From an uncultured Megasphaera sp. (GTDB lineage Bacteria > Bacillota > Negativicutes > Veillonellales > Megasphaeraceae): a stretch of DNA of 8,142 bases. Of this stretch, positions 1 to 6,176 are shown piece by piece. The stretch lies in NCBI GenBank assembly GCA_900554215.1, contig USGG01000069.1, positions 1 to 8,142 of the forward strand. The letters are read 5' to 3'. Numbering within the stretch: position 1 is the stretch's first letter; each line of letters starts with the position of its first letter. A model generated the notes under the pieces. That model ran no database searches. It was not told the DNA's origin and saw nothing but the letters and a program-made list of their open reading frames with translations. The position numbers were made by a program, and so were the translations under genes.

Positions 1-213
1 CTCGCTTCGGCTGCGAGAACGAATCCAATGACACGAAACAGCCGTACTCTTTGTCGCGCTGCGCCGCAACAGTGTTCTAACCGTCGCAAGCCCCTCTTCC
101 GTAATGACCGTTTTCCAGGTATCCGTACCGATTCGCAGGGCAAAGCTGTCCAAAATCCTTCTGACAACAGGAATGGATTTTCCTTCGCTTTTACTGACAA
201 AAATTACCATCAT
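1..213 (-). CDS. cas3: Cas2-Cas3 fusion protein, type I-F, N-terminal fragment (runs off the left edge)
   Basis: The first 71 codons of a minus-strand gene that continues beyond the window. The translation starts MMVIFVSKSEGK, then has RRILDSFALRIGTDTWKT and ends ..VSCHWIRSRSRSE. This follows, almost residue for residue, the Cas2-like N-terminus of the type I-F Cas2-3 fusion as I remember it from Pseudomonas (MNILLVS..., RRILDQFAERRG..TWQT, ACHWIRGR). In that family the Cas2 part joins Cas1 for spacer acquisition, and the later HD-nuclease and helicase parts degrade target DNA after Cascade recruitment. Only the Cas2 part is visible, so nuclease and helicase integrity cannot be judged. The chosen ATG (213-211) overlaps the cas1 stop as ATGA, implying translational coupling. 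A second ATG follows at 210-208; the first aligns better with the family. Confidence 0.9.
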   Translation of the reverse strand, partial: MMVIFVSKSEGKSIPVVRRILDSFALRIGTDTWKTVITEEGLATVRTLLRRSATKSTAVSCHWIRSRSRSE

Positions 214-1181
214 ACGACATCACCCCCACTGCGAGCAAACATTGTGCTGCACTCCTTGACCTGAGAAAACATAAAATCCAGCGCTTTGTGTTCTGTAAAT
301 TTCTGCAAGCAGACCTGCCTGAATTCCTGATCGGTCGTATTCCTTTCCGCACAAATAAAGGCCCAAGGCAGGACGATGGCATCCTTTATCAAATCGGCCA
401 CATCAAAAACCAGAGCGCCGCGCCGCGTTTTTCCATGCATGACAGCAAACCCATGAGGAATCCCCAATACCCATAAGGTACAAGCCGCCAGCCCATAGGC
501 CAGATAATTGCCATGGTTCAAAAAGACATTTGCTTTGTCATCGCCTTGCTGCCGTCTTGTAAATTCTCCCCAGTCCGATTGTTTGGCCGCATACTTGTAA
601 AGCTTTTTCGTAAATGCAGCTTCTTTCGTAAGCAGTTCCGTCACGTTTCCCGCCTTGGGAATCTCTTTTTCATAAGCATTTAACGCTTGTTTTATTTCCA
701 AATCGTCACAATCAAACAGTTCATCCTGCAGTTCCCTGTCCTTACCCCAAACAGTACGCAAAAATTGACACCGTTCCCGTTGAAACGCCTTAGCCGCCTC
801 CAAGCGCTTCGTCTCGTCAAACCAAAAGGACAGCCACCCCTGCACATATACGGTCGGCCTGTATTCGCTCTGCGGATTCAGCCATTCTATTTCCGAACCG
901 GCAAACAAAGGCGTACCGCCTCCCCCGCAGAACCCAACCAGGACGCCGGCGCTGGCCAATAACCGCATAGCCGCCTGCGTAATAGACGTACCTGTGCCCA
1001 ATAAAATTACCGTCGTATTAGCAATCGGGATATTCCAGTACAAATTTTCCTTTTCCGTCTCTGTCAAATAGACGATACGGCCGTTCTTCTGCATGACACG
1101 GCATTTCTCCAAATAGAAGACATTGGCTCGCTTGGAATGAAGAATCGTTTTTAAATCGGAAGACGTTAGGTTCTGTTTCAT
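210..1181 (-). CDS. cas1: CRISPR-associated endonuclease Cas1, type I-F
   Basis: A complete 323-residue Cas1, the integrase of the spacer-acquisition complex. It closely matches the I-F (Ypest) subfamily: LKTILHSKRAN near residue 10, YWNIPIANTT at 48-57, GTGTSITQAAMR at 62-73, GFCGGGGTPLF at 83-93, SEYRPT at 105-110. The metal-binding set appears complete: E187 (LLTKEAA), H249 (VMHGKTRRG), D260 and D263 (LVFDVADLIKD), corresponding to E190/H254/D265/D268 of Pseudomonas Cas1 by my recollection of that protein. Length is normal for the subfamily. I chose the ATG at 1181 over one 12 bases upstream (1193) because the N-terminus then matches family members and the AAAGGA ribosome binding site would abut the upstream ATG. 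The gene is followed by cas2-3 with an ATGA overlap. I-F Cas1 normally works with a 28-nt I-F repeat, but the neighbouring array has an I-C-like 32-nt repeat. Confidence 0.95.
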   Translation of the reverse strand: MKQNLTSSDLKTILHSKRANVFYLEKCRVMQKNGRIVYLTETEKENLYWNIPIANTTVILLGTGTSITQAAMRLLASAGVLVGFCGGGGTPLFAGSEIEWLNPQSEYRPTVYVQGWLSFWFDETKRLEAAKAFQRERCQFLRTVWGKDRELQDELFDCDDLEIKQALNAYEKEIPKAGNVTELLTKEAAFTKKLYKYAAKQSDWGEFTRRQQGDDKANVFLNHGNYLAYGLAACTLWVLGIPHGFAVMHGKTRRGALVFDVADLIKDAIVLPWAFICAERNTTDQEFRQVCLQKFTEHKALDFMFSQVKECSTMFARSGGDVV

Positions 1182-1231
1182 AGGGCATCTCATCCTTTGT
1201 AAAGATATTCTTTAGGGCAAGGTGTTGCTAT

Positions 1232-1260
1232 TTTCATTTATTAGTACTGTTATTTGTCAA
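1232..1260 (-). promoter_or_regulatory. Possible cas1 promoter
   Basis: A perfect TTGACA -35 box lies on the minus strand at 1260-1255, about 75 bases upstream of the cas1 start. No good -10 box sits at the ideal distance. The best candidates are the AT-rich TAAATG/ATGAAA stretch around 1232-1241, so the call rests mainly on the -35 box and position. The -35 box overlaps the left arm of the inverted repeat at 1256-1301, so a protein bound there, or a DNA cruciform, could affect cas1 transcription (inference). Confidence 0.35.
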
Positions 1261-1301
1261 GAAGCCTCTCAATTACGAAGCATGTTGCGAGGCTTCTTGA
1301 C
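1256..1301. repeat. 13-bp perfect inverted repeat between the array and cas1
   Basis: GTCAAGAAGCCTC at 1256-1268 is the exact reverse complement of 1289-1301. After one mismatch, CAA (1270-1272) also pairs with TTG (1285-1287), leaving a 12-base loop. The RNA hairpin would be very stable in either direction, but neither side is followed by a real U-tract (minus side AAATAACAG, plus side TGGTCAAAA). It is therefore not a textbook intrinsic terminator. Next to it TTGAC-TG-GTCAA (1297-1308) forms a small dyad. It could limit read-through of array transcripts into cas1, be an operator, or be a decayed mobile-element end. Confidence 0.7.
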
Positions 1302-1359
1302 TGGTCAAAATGCTTGCAGAGTTCATATTGAATAAGCCTAGTATTGTCAGTGTTTAAAC

Positions 1360-1391
1360 ATTTCAATCCGCACTCTCGCACGAGAAGTGAC
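1360..1391 (-). repeat. Degenerate trailer-end CRISPR repeat
   Basis: This repeat has G instead of A at repeat position 11 and T instead of C at position 15 (plus-strand numbering); the other eight copies are identical. New spacers are added at the leader end and each copies its neighbour repeat, so the oldest terminal repeat is the one that diverges. This marks the left, cas1-facing end as the trailer. Confidence 0.85.
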
Positions 1392-1921
1392 TAATGCCTG
1401 ATGGTTCGGTGTATTCTTGCGTCCCATTTCAATCCACACCCTCGCACGAGAAGTGACATAAACCAACTGCTCTACAAGTTTCAAATTATCTATTTCAATC
1501 CACACCCTCGCACGAGAAGTGACGTAATATCTGCAATCGTTTCTTCGCTCTCTTCCAATTTCAATCCACACCCTCGCACGAGAAGTGACGCCATCATATT
1601 GCTAAGGTCAGATACCAACTCACGATTTCAATCCACACCCTCGCACGAGAAGTGACGGCAATAAAGGACGCACCTGCTGAGGCCCCGAAGATTTCAATCC
1701 ACACCCTCGCACGAGAAGTGACTCACGACGGAGCGGGACAGCACGAGCGTAGAGTTCATTTCAATCCACACCCTCGCACGAGAAGTGACTCATATTTAGC
1801 AGTTTACGGACTTCTTCCTTAGTATTTCAATCCACACCCTCGCACGAGAAGTGACTAGACTTAACCTTCATGGGATCGTCGACGCCGAAATTTCAATCCA
1901 CACCCTCGCACGAGAAGTGAC
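1360..1921 (-). CRISPR. CRISPR array, 9 repeats and 8 spacers, type I-C-like repeat
   Basis: Repeats of 32 bp lie at 1360-1391, 1426-1457, 1492-1523, 1558-1589, 1625-1656, 1691-1722, 1758-1789, 1824-1855 and 1890-1921. On the plus strand they begin ATTTCAATCCACACC and end CACGAGAAGTGAC. Eight are identical; the leftmost differs at two positions. Spacers are 34 bp (six) or 35 bp (two) and all different. In minus orientation the repeat starts GTCACTTCTC and ends GTGGATTGAAAT. This is the usual form of type I-C repeats, whose end forms the crRNA 5' handle after Cas5 cleavage, so transcription is inferred to run leftward. The degenerate terminal repeat at the left and the AT-rich leader at the right agree. 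The repeat can form an imperfect stem around CTC-GTGC-GAG. Repeat length, sequence and spacer size all differ from the 28/32 pattern of type I-F, the subtype of the adjacent cas genes. Confidence 0.97.
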
Positions 1922-2100
1922 CGCTACATTTAGTATACTACAAAAATAACCTCCGCAAATATAGGCATCAATAACTATACTTAGTAATTTATACCACTTT
2001 TTCACATCACCAAACAGCATCTTTCCATGTATATTAGTGCGGAACCAAAGGAAAAATGCCGCCTACTTCTGGTTCGCACAAGCGGCCTTGTGATATTTTC
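1922..2100 (-). promoter_or_regulatory. CRISPR leader with candidate promoter
   Basis: This AT-rich non-coding DNA adjoins the last intact repeat and is the inferred leader. On the minus strand there is an extended -10 candidate, TGG-TATAAA, at 1996-1988, which would start transcription about 60 bases before the array; no convincing -35 box precedes it. A second -10-like TATACT (1937-1932) sits inside a perfect 10-bp palindrome, TAGTATACTA (1931-1940), 9 bases from the repeat edge. The decamer TTTAGTATAC occurs at 1929-1938 and again at 2120-2129. A small hairpin, CACAAG-CGGC-CTTGTG, lies at 2077-2092. The rest of the gap to 2241 contains no gene I can support. Confidence 0.5.
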
Positions 2101-2241
2101 CCCTATCAATATGGTTTTCTTTAGTATACCAGATGAAATCTCTCTATCGTTCATTGTATCATTGCCTACATTGTCCCGCATCTTACTGAATCTGACAGCA
2201 TGTTACACTTCTCCATTTCCCCGCGTCTCGGCAAAACGAAT

Positions 2242-2270
2242 TTGACATTTTGTCCTTTCCGTGCTATAGT
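2242..2270 (+). promoter_or_regulatory. Sigma-A type promoter of the flavodoxin-like gene
   Basis: A consensus -35 box TTGACA (2242-2247) is separated by exactly 17 bases from the -10 box TATAGT (2265-2270), 45 bases before the start codon of the next gene. Only one base differs from the double consensus, so strong constitutive expression is expected. Confidence 0.85.
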
Positions 2271-2315
2271 TCAAATTAAACACCTGTATTGTACAGTATA
2301 GAGGAGGTATATTTC

Positions 2316-2879
2316 ATGAAAGTTGTGTTATTAAACGGCAGCCGCCGTGAAGCTGGCTGCACGTATACAGCCTTATCCGTCGTCGCCGATGTCCTGAAGG
2401 AAAACGGCGTCGACGCAGAAATTATTCATGCCGTACCGACAGACGACGTCGTCAAAGCCGTTGCCGAAAAAGTCAAGGAAGCCGATGGATTGGTCGTCGG
2501 TTCGCCGGTATACTGGGCTTCTCCGTCGGGCGAAATTATTTCCTTTATGGACAAGCTGGCCGGCGTGGCTGGCTCTGCTCTGATCCACAAACCGGCCGCC
2601 GCCGTCGCATCGGCTCGCCGCGCCGGCACGACAGCTACGCTGGACGTACTGAATAAGTATTTCTCCTATCATCAAATGCCCATCGTTTCGTCCAACTACT
2701 GGAACGTCGTTCACGGCAACACACCTGACGAAGTAAAGCAGGACGCCGAAGGCATGCAGATCATGCGCGTTTTAGGCCGCAACATGGCTTGGCTCCTCAA
2801 ATGCATTGAAGCCGGCAAAACCGCTGGCATTACAGCTCCTGAAACGGAAGCTAAGGTCATGACCAATTTCATTCGGTAA
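2316..2879 (+). CDS. Flavodoxin-like NAD(P)H-dependent FMN reductase family protein
   Basis: A 187-residue protein with a flavodoxin-type fold. The N-terminal strand and phosphate-binding loop are VVLLNGSRREAGCTYTAL (3-20). The GSPVYWASPSGEIISFMDK segment (62-80) is the usual FMN-contacting loop and helix of the NADPH-dependent FMN reductase group. Such proteins bind FMN and reduce flavins, quinones or other acceptors with NAD(P)H in the cytoplasm; the substrate cannot be told from sequence. There is no signal peptide and no iron-sulfur cysteine cluster, so it is not an iron-sulfur flavoprotein. I chose the ATG at 2316 because GAGGAGG (2301-2307) sits 8 bases upstream; an in-frame TTG at 2289 would put that site inside the gene. 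The gene is flanked by its own promoter and terminator, so it is a single-gene unit. Confidence 0.88.
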   Translation: MKVVLLNGSRREAGCTYTALSVVADVLKENGVDAEIIHAVPTDDVVKAVAEKVKEADGLVVGSPVYWASPSGEIISFMDKLAGVAGSALIHKPAAAVASARRAGTTATLDVLNKYFSYHQMPIVSSNYWNVVHGNTPDEVKQDAEGMQIMRVLGRNMAWLLKCIEAGKTAGITAPETEAKVMTNFIR

Positions 2880-2892
2880 ATTGCCCGCAAAA

Positions 2893-2927
2893 AAAAGACT
2901 GGCTTGCGCCACGCAGGTCAGTCTTTT
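2893..2927 (+). terminator. Intrinsic terminator after the flavodoxin-like gene
   Basis: AAAAGACTG (2893-2901) pairs with CAGTCTTTT (2919-2927). Inside it CTTGCG pairs with CGCAGG (one G-U pair) around a CCA loop. The U-rich 3' arm and the position 14 bases after the stop codon make a standard terminator. A-runs on the other side mean it could also work leftward. Confidence 0.88.
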
Positions 2928-2965
2928 ATCGTATAACCGACATGCATTTAGTCTTCTCTTACCCA

Positions 2966-2995
2966 TTGACAGGCCTATTTACCATGCCGTACCAT
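2966..2995 (+). promoter_or_regulatory. Probable promoter of the PH-domain gene
   Basis: TTGACA (2966-2971), an 18-base spacer, then TACCAT (2990-2995), which matches four of six positions of the -10 consensus. It lies between the preceding terminator and the ribosome binding site of the next gene. Confidence 0.55.
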
Positions 2996-3044
2996 AAGCA
3001 TATACTGTTTCGTTTTGTCATATCATGTCAAAGGAGGATGTATC

Positions 3045-3425
3045 ATGGGATTTTTTAGTGAAATGCTGGGCAATGCGTCGGAAATAAACATTGATGAAAT
3101 CCGCGAGGACTATGCCAAGTTTTTGGCGCCGGGCGAGCGCATTGAGCACGCCTACCGGCTGATTCGCGATTTGTTTATCTTTACGGATAAGCGGCTCATT
3201 CTCGTCGACGTGCAGGGATTGACCGGAAAAAAGACGGAATACCTCTCGATTCCCTATAAGAGTATTACTCACTTTAGTATCGAGACCGCCGGCCACTTCG
3301 ATTTAGACGCCGAGCTGAAAATCTGGATTTCCGGCATGGGTACGGAGCCGTTGTGCAAGCGGTTCAACAAGAGCTTGAACATCTATGCGCTCCAAAGCCT
3401 GTTAGCGCAATACATTTTAATCTGA
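3045..3425 (+). CDS. Bacterial PH-domain protein (bPH_1/YvbH-like)
   Basis: A 126-residue soluble protein that is essentially one bacterial pleckstrin-homology domain. Recognisable family signatures are MGFFSEMLGNASEI at the start, IRDLFIFTDKRLILVDVQGLTGKK across 40-63, EYLSIPYKSI (65-74) and the highly conserved FSIETAGHFDLDAELKIWISG (77-97). Standalone members are common in Bacillota and of normal length here. Their molecular role is largely unknown; structures show PH-like barrels that form rings, but no ligand can be inferred. The ATG at 3045 follows AAGGAGG (3031-3037) with a 7-base spacing. There is no membrane segment or signal peptide. The gene has its own promoter and terminator, and no neighbour suggests a role. 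Confidence 0.88.
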   Translation: MGFFSEMLGNASEINIDEIREDYAKFLAPGERIEHAYRLIRDLFIFTDKRLILVDVQGLTGKKTEYLSIPYKSITHFSIETAGHFDLDAELKIWISGMGTEPLCKRFNKSLNIYALQSLLAQYILI

Positions 3426-3434
3426 CACGTACAA

Positions 3435-3465
3435 AGAGGCCAGCTTGCAGCAGGCCTCTGTTTTA
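3435..3465 (+). terminator. Intrinsic terminator between two convergent genes
   Basis: AGAGGCC (3435-3441) pairs with GGCCTCT (3453-3459), followed by GTTTTAT. It lies 10 bases after the PH-domain gene stop and 13 bases from the end of the opposing radical SAM gene. On the minus strand the hairpin is followed only by TTTG, so it should work mainly rightward and only weakly for the radical SAM gene. Confidence 0.8.
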
Positions 3466-3477
3466 TATGGACGCATT

Positions 3478-4344
3478 TCAGCAATTTCCCGTATACACAT
3501 GAGACAAATACATTCCGGCAATATCCCTCAGGCGATATACTGTTTCTACCTTCGTCGGCCCCCGGCCGGCCATGCGGTACTGCGGGAAAAAGCGGGTAAC
3601 GTGAAGGGGGATGTCTGCGTCCAGCGACGCAACCCATTTCGCTTCGGCTTCCATTTCGTCCTCGCCGTCATTTTCACCGGGGACGAGCAGCGTCGTCAGC
3701 TCGACGTGGCAGTCCCGGGCCGCTCTGGCGATAAACGCCTTGACCGTTTCCAGATTCCCGCCCAGCTTCTGGTAATACGCGTCGGTAAATCCCTTCAAAT
3801 CGATATTCATAGCGTCTATATAGGGCAGCAACTCTTCCAATACGGGCAGTTCGGCAAAACCGTTAGTCACCATGACGTTCTTCATGCCCCGCTCATGAAC
3901 CAGACGCGCCGTGTCGCGGACAAATTCATAGCCTACGAGAGGCTCGTTGTACGTAAAGGCGATACCGATATTTCCGTGGCTCCGGTACGCCTCTGCCAAG
4001 GCCGCCAGCTGTACCGGCGTAATCTCCCGCCAGGGGACGTCGACATAGCCGGCCATGGATATTTCATGGTTTTGGCAAAACGGGCAGGCTAAATTGCAGC
4101 CGAAGGTACCGACGGAAAGAATCCTACTGCCAGGATAAAACCGGCGCAAGGGCTTCTTCTCGATGGGGTCCAGCATAAGAGACGTAATCTCGCCGTAATT
4201 GACGCTGACAATACGGTTTTGTTCTCTCTTCCGGGCCCGGCAGCGGCCGTACTGGCCTTCAGCCAACGTGCAGTGATGGGGACAGACGGGACAGCGAAGC
4301 AGGCCTTCTCCCTGCGCTCTTTGGGACGGCGTAGTGTTCGTCAT
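3478..4344 (-). CDS. amrS: AmmeMemoRadiSam system radical SAM enzyme
   Basis: A 288-residue radical SAM protein of the AmmeMemoRadiSam set. The iron-sulfur motif CxxxCxxC is at C83, C87, C90 in FGCNLACPFCQN, where a 4Fe-4S cluster would bind and cleave S-adenosylmethionine. An N-terminal cysteine group (C18, C21, C25, C35, as CPVCPHHC..GxxGxC) is typical of this family, which resembles pyruvate-formate-lyase-activating enzymes. TYNEP near residue 131 and the C-terminal ending YTGNC also fit. The partner Memo/AMMECR1 gene is immediately upstream. Its TGA stop shares one base with this ATG (TGATG, 4346-4342), so translation is coupled. An in-frame TTG three bases upstream (4347) is possible but less likely. 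The substrate of the family is not established as far as I know; the constant pairing with Memo and AMMECR1 suggests the products act together. Confidence 0.93.
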   Translation of the reverse strand: MTNTTPSQRAQGEGLLRCPVCPHHCTLAEGQYGRCRARKREQNRIVSVNYGEITSLMLDPIEKKPLRRFYPGSRILSVGTFGCNLACPFCQNHEISMAGYVDVPWREITPVQLAALAEAYRSHGNIGIAFTYNEPLVGYEFVRDTARLVHERGMKNVMVTNGFAELPVLEELLPYIDAMNIDLKGFTDAYYQKLGGNLETVKAFIARAARDCHVELTTLLVPGENDGEDEMEAEAKWVASLDADIPLHVTRFFPQYRMAGRGPTKVETVYRLRDIAGMYLSHVYTGNC

Positions 4345-5729
4345 CAATAGTGTCTCACCACCTCAAACCGTTCCAGCTGTACGTCCTCGTCGGCGGCGAT
4401 GCCGGCTTTGCGCTTGGCAATAGCTACCTGTTCCTGTACGGTATCAACGCCCTCCAGATTGGGCAGGAGCAATCCTCTCCGGCTGCCTTTGGTCACGATG
4501 ACGCCGTACCGCCGTACGTCCAGTTCTTCTTCTGATGCGATGATTTCAGCTGGGCTAAGCACGTCGACGCTGTATTCCAGCCGTTCTAATTCGTCTGCCC
4601 TTACCGCATGAAACCGAGGGTCCTTCGTCGACGCGCTGACGGCATTTTCGATGATTTCCTCGGCGATGCTGTTTCGTACCGGCCCAATCGTGCCGATACA
4701 GCCCCGCAGAGCCCCTTCTTCTTTTAGAGAAACGAATACGCCGGCCCGGTTGGCATACATTTCGTCGGGAAGTCCGTCAGGCACGCTGATTTTTTTGCCC
4801 GTCCGTATGTACGTTTCTATAGTCTGCCGGGCCAAGCGCACGTATGCATCTTCCGCCTCTTTCCGCCGGGCAGCCTGAGCGCAGACTCGTTCTTCATACT
4901 GGCACAGGAAATCGCGCTGCGGCGCAGCCCCTTCCGCTTCATATACGCAGACGCCATATCCCACGCCGAAAGGCCCTTCATAAGACAAGCTTTCGGCTTT
5001 GACAGCCAGACAATCTAAGGCGCCGGCCATGATGACAAAAGACCGCTGGCCGCATTCCGCCGCCTTGGCACAAAAATCCTCGGACAAATCGAAAAGACGG
5101 CCAAAGTCGCCTGCCCCCATGATGTCCATGACTTTCTCGTCGTATACGGGCCCTTCTGCCTGGAAGCCATACGGGCCGTCGTCTTTGAGCTTATGGGACA
5201 AATCGCCGCTGGCGATGATGGCAATGCACCGTCCCAATAGCTCCGCCGTTTTTTGAATGCACTGGCCCAGCTTATAATGCTGGGAAAAGGGCAGTCCCGA
5301 CAGGCCGATGCGCACCGTCTGGTACCCTTCATAATACTGATTCAGGAACCAAAGGGGAATCATCGTCCCGTGATCCAAGCTGCTGTCCCGTTCGCCCAGG
5401 GTACCGGCCGAAACGCCGCAGCCTGCTGCTTTATGGGACAGCATATCGACAAATTCTGTATCATACTGCGCTTTGATGTCTACCTGCGGTGCCCGGAAGG
5501 CCCCGAAATTCCCTTGAGCCCCGCGGCCCGGCGAAATATGAAAATAATCGGCATACATGACCGAATGAGGCGACAGGACGACGACCGTATCGGGCTTCCA
5601 CGACGCCAGCCTCCTGGCCGCTTCATGATAGGCCTGTATCGTCTTCTGAATGCCTCGTTCCTGCCCTCGCCCGACCTCTGGAATAATGAGAGGCGGATGG
5701 GGAACCATGATTGCGCCTACTATTGCCAT
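4344..5729 (-). CDS. Memo-AMMECR1 fusion protein (AmmeMemoRadiSam system proteins B and A)
   Basis: A 461-residue two-domain protein. Residues 1 to about 280 form a Memo/LigB-like domain, the fold of class III extradiol dioxygenases. Candidate metal or active-site residues are H11 (VPHPPLIIP), H55 (VLSPHS), H120 (LDHGTMIPL) and H179 (SGDLSH), so the pocket looks intact. Residues about 290-461 form an AMMECR1 domain with its hallmark LRGCIGT at 341-347 and the following STKDPRF segment. The two parts are separate proteins in many organisms; here one polypeptide carries both and the radical SAM partner follows directly. The biochemical role is unresolved. I chose the ATG at 5729 because AGGGAGGG lies 7 bases upstream and the protein then begins MAIVGAIMVPHPP, as expected of the domain. 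The open frame extends 19 codons further upstream but without family similarity. The protein is cytoplasmic: no signal or membrane segments. Confidence 0.92.
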   Translation of the reverse strand: MAIVGAIMVPHPPLIIPEVGRGQERGIQKTIQAYHEAARRLASWKPDTVVVLSPHSVMYADYFHISPGRGAQGNFGAFRAPQVDIKAQYDTEFVDMLSHKAAGCGVSAGTLGERDSSLDHGTMIPLWFLNQYYEGYQTVRIGLSGLPFSQHYKLGQCIQKTAELLGRCIAIIASGDLSHKLKDDGPYGFQAEGPVYDEKVMDIMGAGDFGRLFDLSEDFCAKAAECGQRSFVIMAGALDCLAVKAESLSYEGPFGVGYGVCVYEAEGAAPQRDFLCQYEERVCAQAARRKEAEDAYVRLARQTIETYIRTGKKISVPDGLPDEMYANRAGVFVSLKEEGALRGCIGTIGPVRNSIAEEIIENAVSASTKDPRFHAVRADELERLEYSVDVLSPAEIIASEEELDVRRYGVIVTKGSRRGLLLPNLEGVDTVQEQVAIAKRKAGIAADEDVQLERFEVVRHY

Positions 5730-5815
5730 ACTACATCCCTCCCTGCAACATGTACTCGTCGCCATTTCGTGCCTTGCTGTATACAATCGTCATATGCAGC
5801 AAGATTTTTTATTTT

Positions 5816-5845
5816 ATTATAATCCACAACGCTGCCAGTCTACAA
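5816..5845 (-). promoter_or_regulatory. Candidate promoter of the AmmeMemoRadiSam operon
   Basis: A perfect minus-strand TATAAT (5821-5816) is preceded at 18 bases by TTGTAG (5845-5840), a half-matching -35 box. It lies between the upstream operon's terminator and the Memo-AMMECR1 start, leaving a 5' leader of about 80 bases in which I see no riboswitch. Confidence 0.6.
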
Positions 5846-5865
5846 CTGCCGCCCGGCTGCGACAC

Positions 5866-5894
5866 AAAAAAGAGCCTGCTTTCGCGCAAGCTCT
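5866..5894 (-). terminator. Intrinsic terminator of the methyltransferase-DUF1653 operon
   Basis: Read on the minus strand, AGAGCTTGC (5894-5886) pairs with GCAGGCTCT (5879-5871) in a 9-bp stem with one G-U pair and a GCGAAA loop, followed by a run of U residues. It lies 12 bases after the stop codon of the 89-residue gene and separates that operon from the AmmeMemoRadiSam unit. Confidence 0.92.
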
Positions 5895-5906
5895 CTGTTG
5901 ATTTAC

Positions 5907-6176
5907 TTATAAGCCGTTCGTATACACATCGTTAATGACTGACTGAGCCCGTTCCGTTTCCTTTTTCCGAATCAGGCGGTCCCTGTCGCTGACAATAGCC
6001 AGCATCTCGTCGACGACCATTTCCAGACTCGGCTCACTGACCCGATATAAATAGCCGATCATCCGCGTCGCCGTAAAATCCGTGTTCAGCGTATGATAGG
6101 CGATTTCCTGACAAAAGGGCGGGGGATATCCCTTGCTCAGCAGGAGTTCGTATAATTCATCAGTCTTTGTCGCCAT
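5907..6176 (-). CDS. Conserved-looking hypothetical protein, 89 residues
   Basis: I do not recognise a named family. The protein starts MATKTDELYELLLSKGY and is mostly helical in appearance, with a hydrophobic middle (FCQEIAYHTLNTDFTATRMIGYLYR) followed by an acidic helix (SLEMVVDEMLAIVSDRDRL) and a charged RKKETER stretch. There are no membrane segments, signal peptide or metal motif. The start at 6176 is preceded by GGAGG with a 6-base gap. The frame is open 19 codons further (to 6233) but lies inside the upstream gene without a better ribosome site. The gene overlaps the end of the DUF1653 gene by 17 bases and ends just before an intrinsic terminator, so it is the last gene of the operon. 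The overlap and good ribosome site support a real, translationally coupled gene. Confidence 0.8.
   Translation of the reverse strand: MATKTDELYELLLSKGYPPPFCQEIAYHTLNTDFTATRMIGYLYRVSEPSLEMVVDEMLAIVSDRDRLIRKKETERAQSVINDVYTNGL

Noticed and set aside
1256..1301. Calling the inverted repeat an intrinsic terminator.
   Set aside because: No run of U residues follows the stem in either direction.
1347..1655. Open frames across the array on both strands, with periodic protein repeats such as VTSRARVWIE and NPHPRTRSD.
   Set aside because: They are translations of the CRISPR repeats and spacers; the periodic peptides come directly from the 32-bp repeat.
2077..2092. CACAAG-CGGC-CTTGTG followed by ATATTTT as a terminator.
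   Set aside because: There is no gene upstream for it to end, the stem is only 6 bp, and the U-tract is interrupted.
2027..2245. A 72-codon plus-strand open frame in the leader gap.
   Set aside because: It has no ribosome binding site, its end overlaps the -35 box of the next gene's promoter, and it has no family resemblance. It fits chance in non-coding DNA.
2289..2315. TTG start giving a longer flavodoxin-like protein.
   Set aside because: The added residues would encode the ribosome binding site, and the family begins at the MKVVLLNGS segment.
3445..4092. A 215-codon plus-strand open frame opposite the radical SAM gene.
   Set aside because: It is antisense to a clearly recognised gene, shows no domain, and begins within the terminator. 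A similar shadow lies at 5253-5822 opposite the Memo domain.
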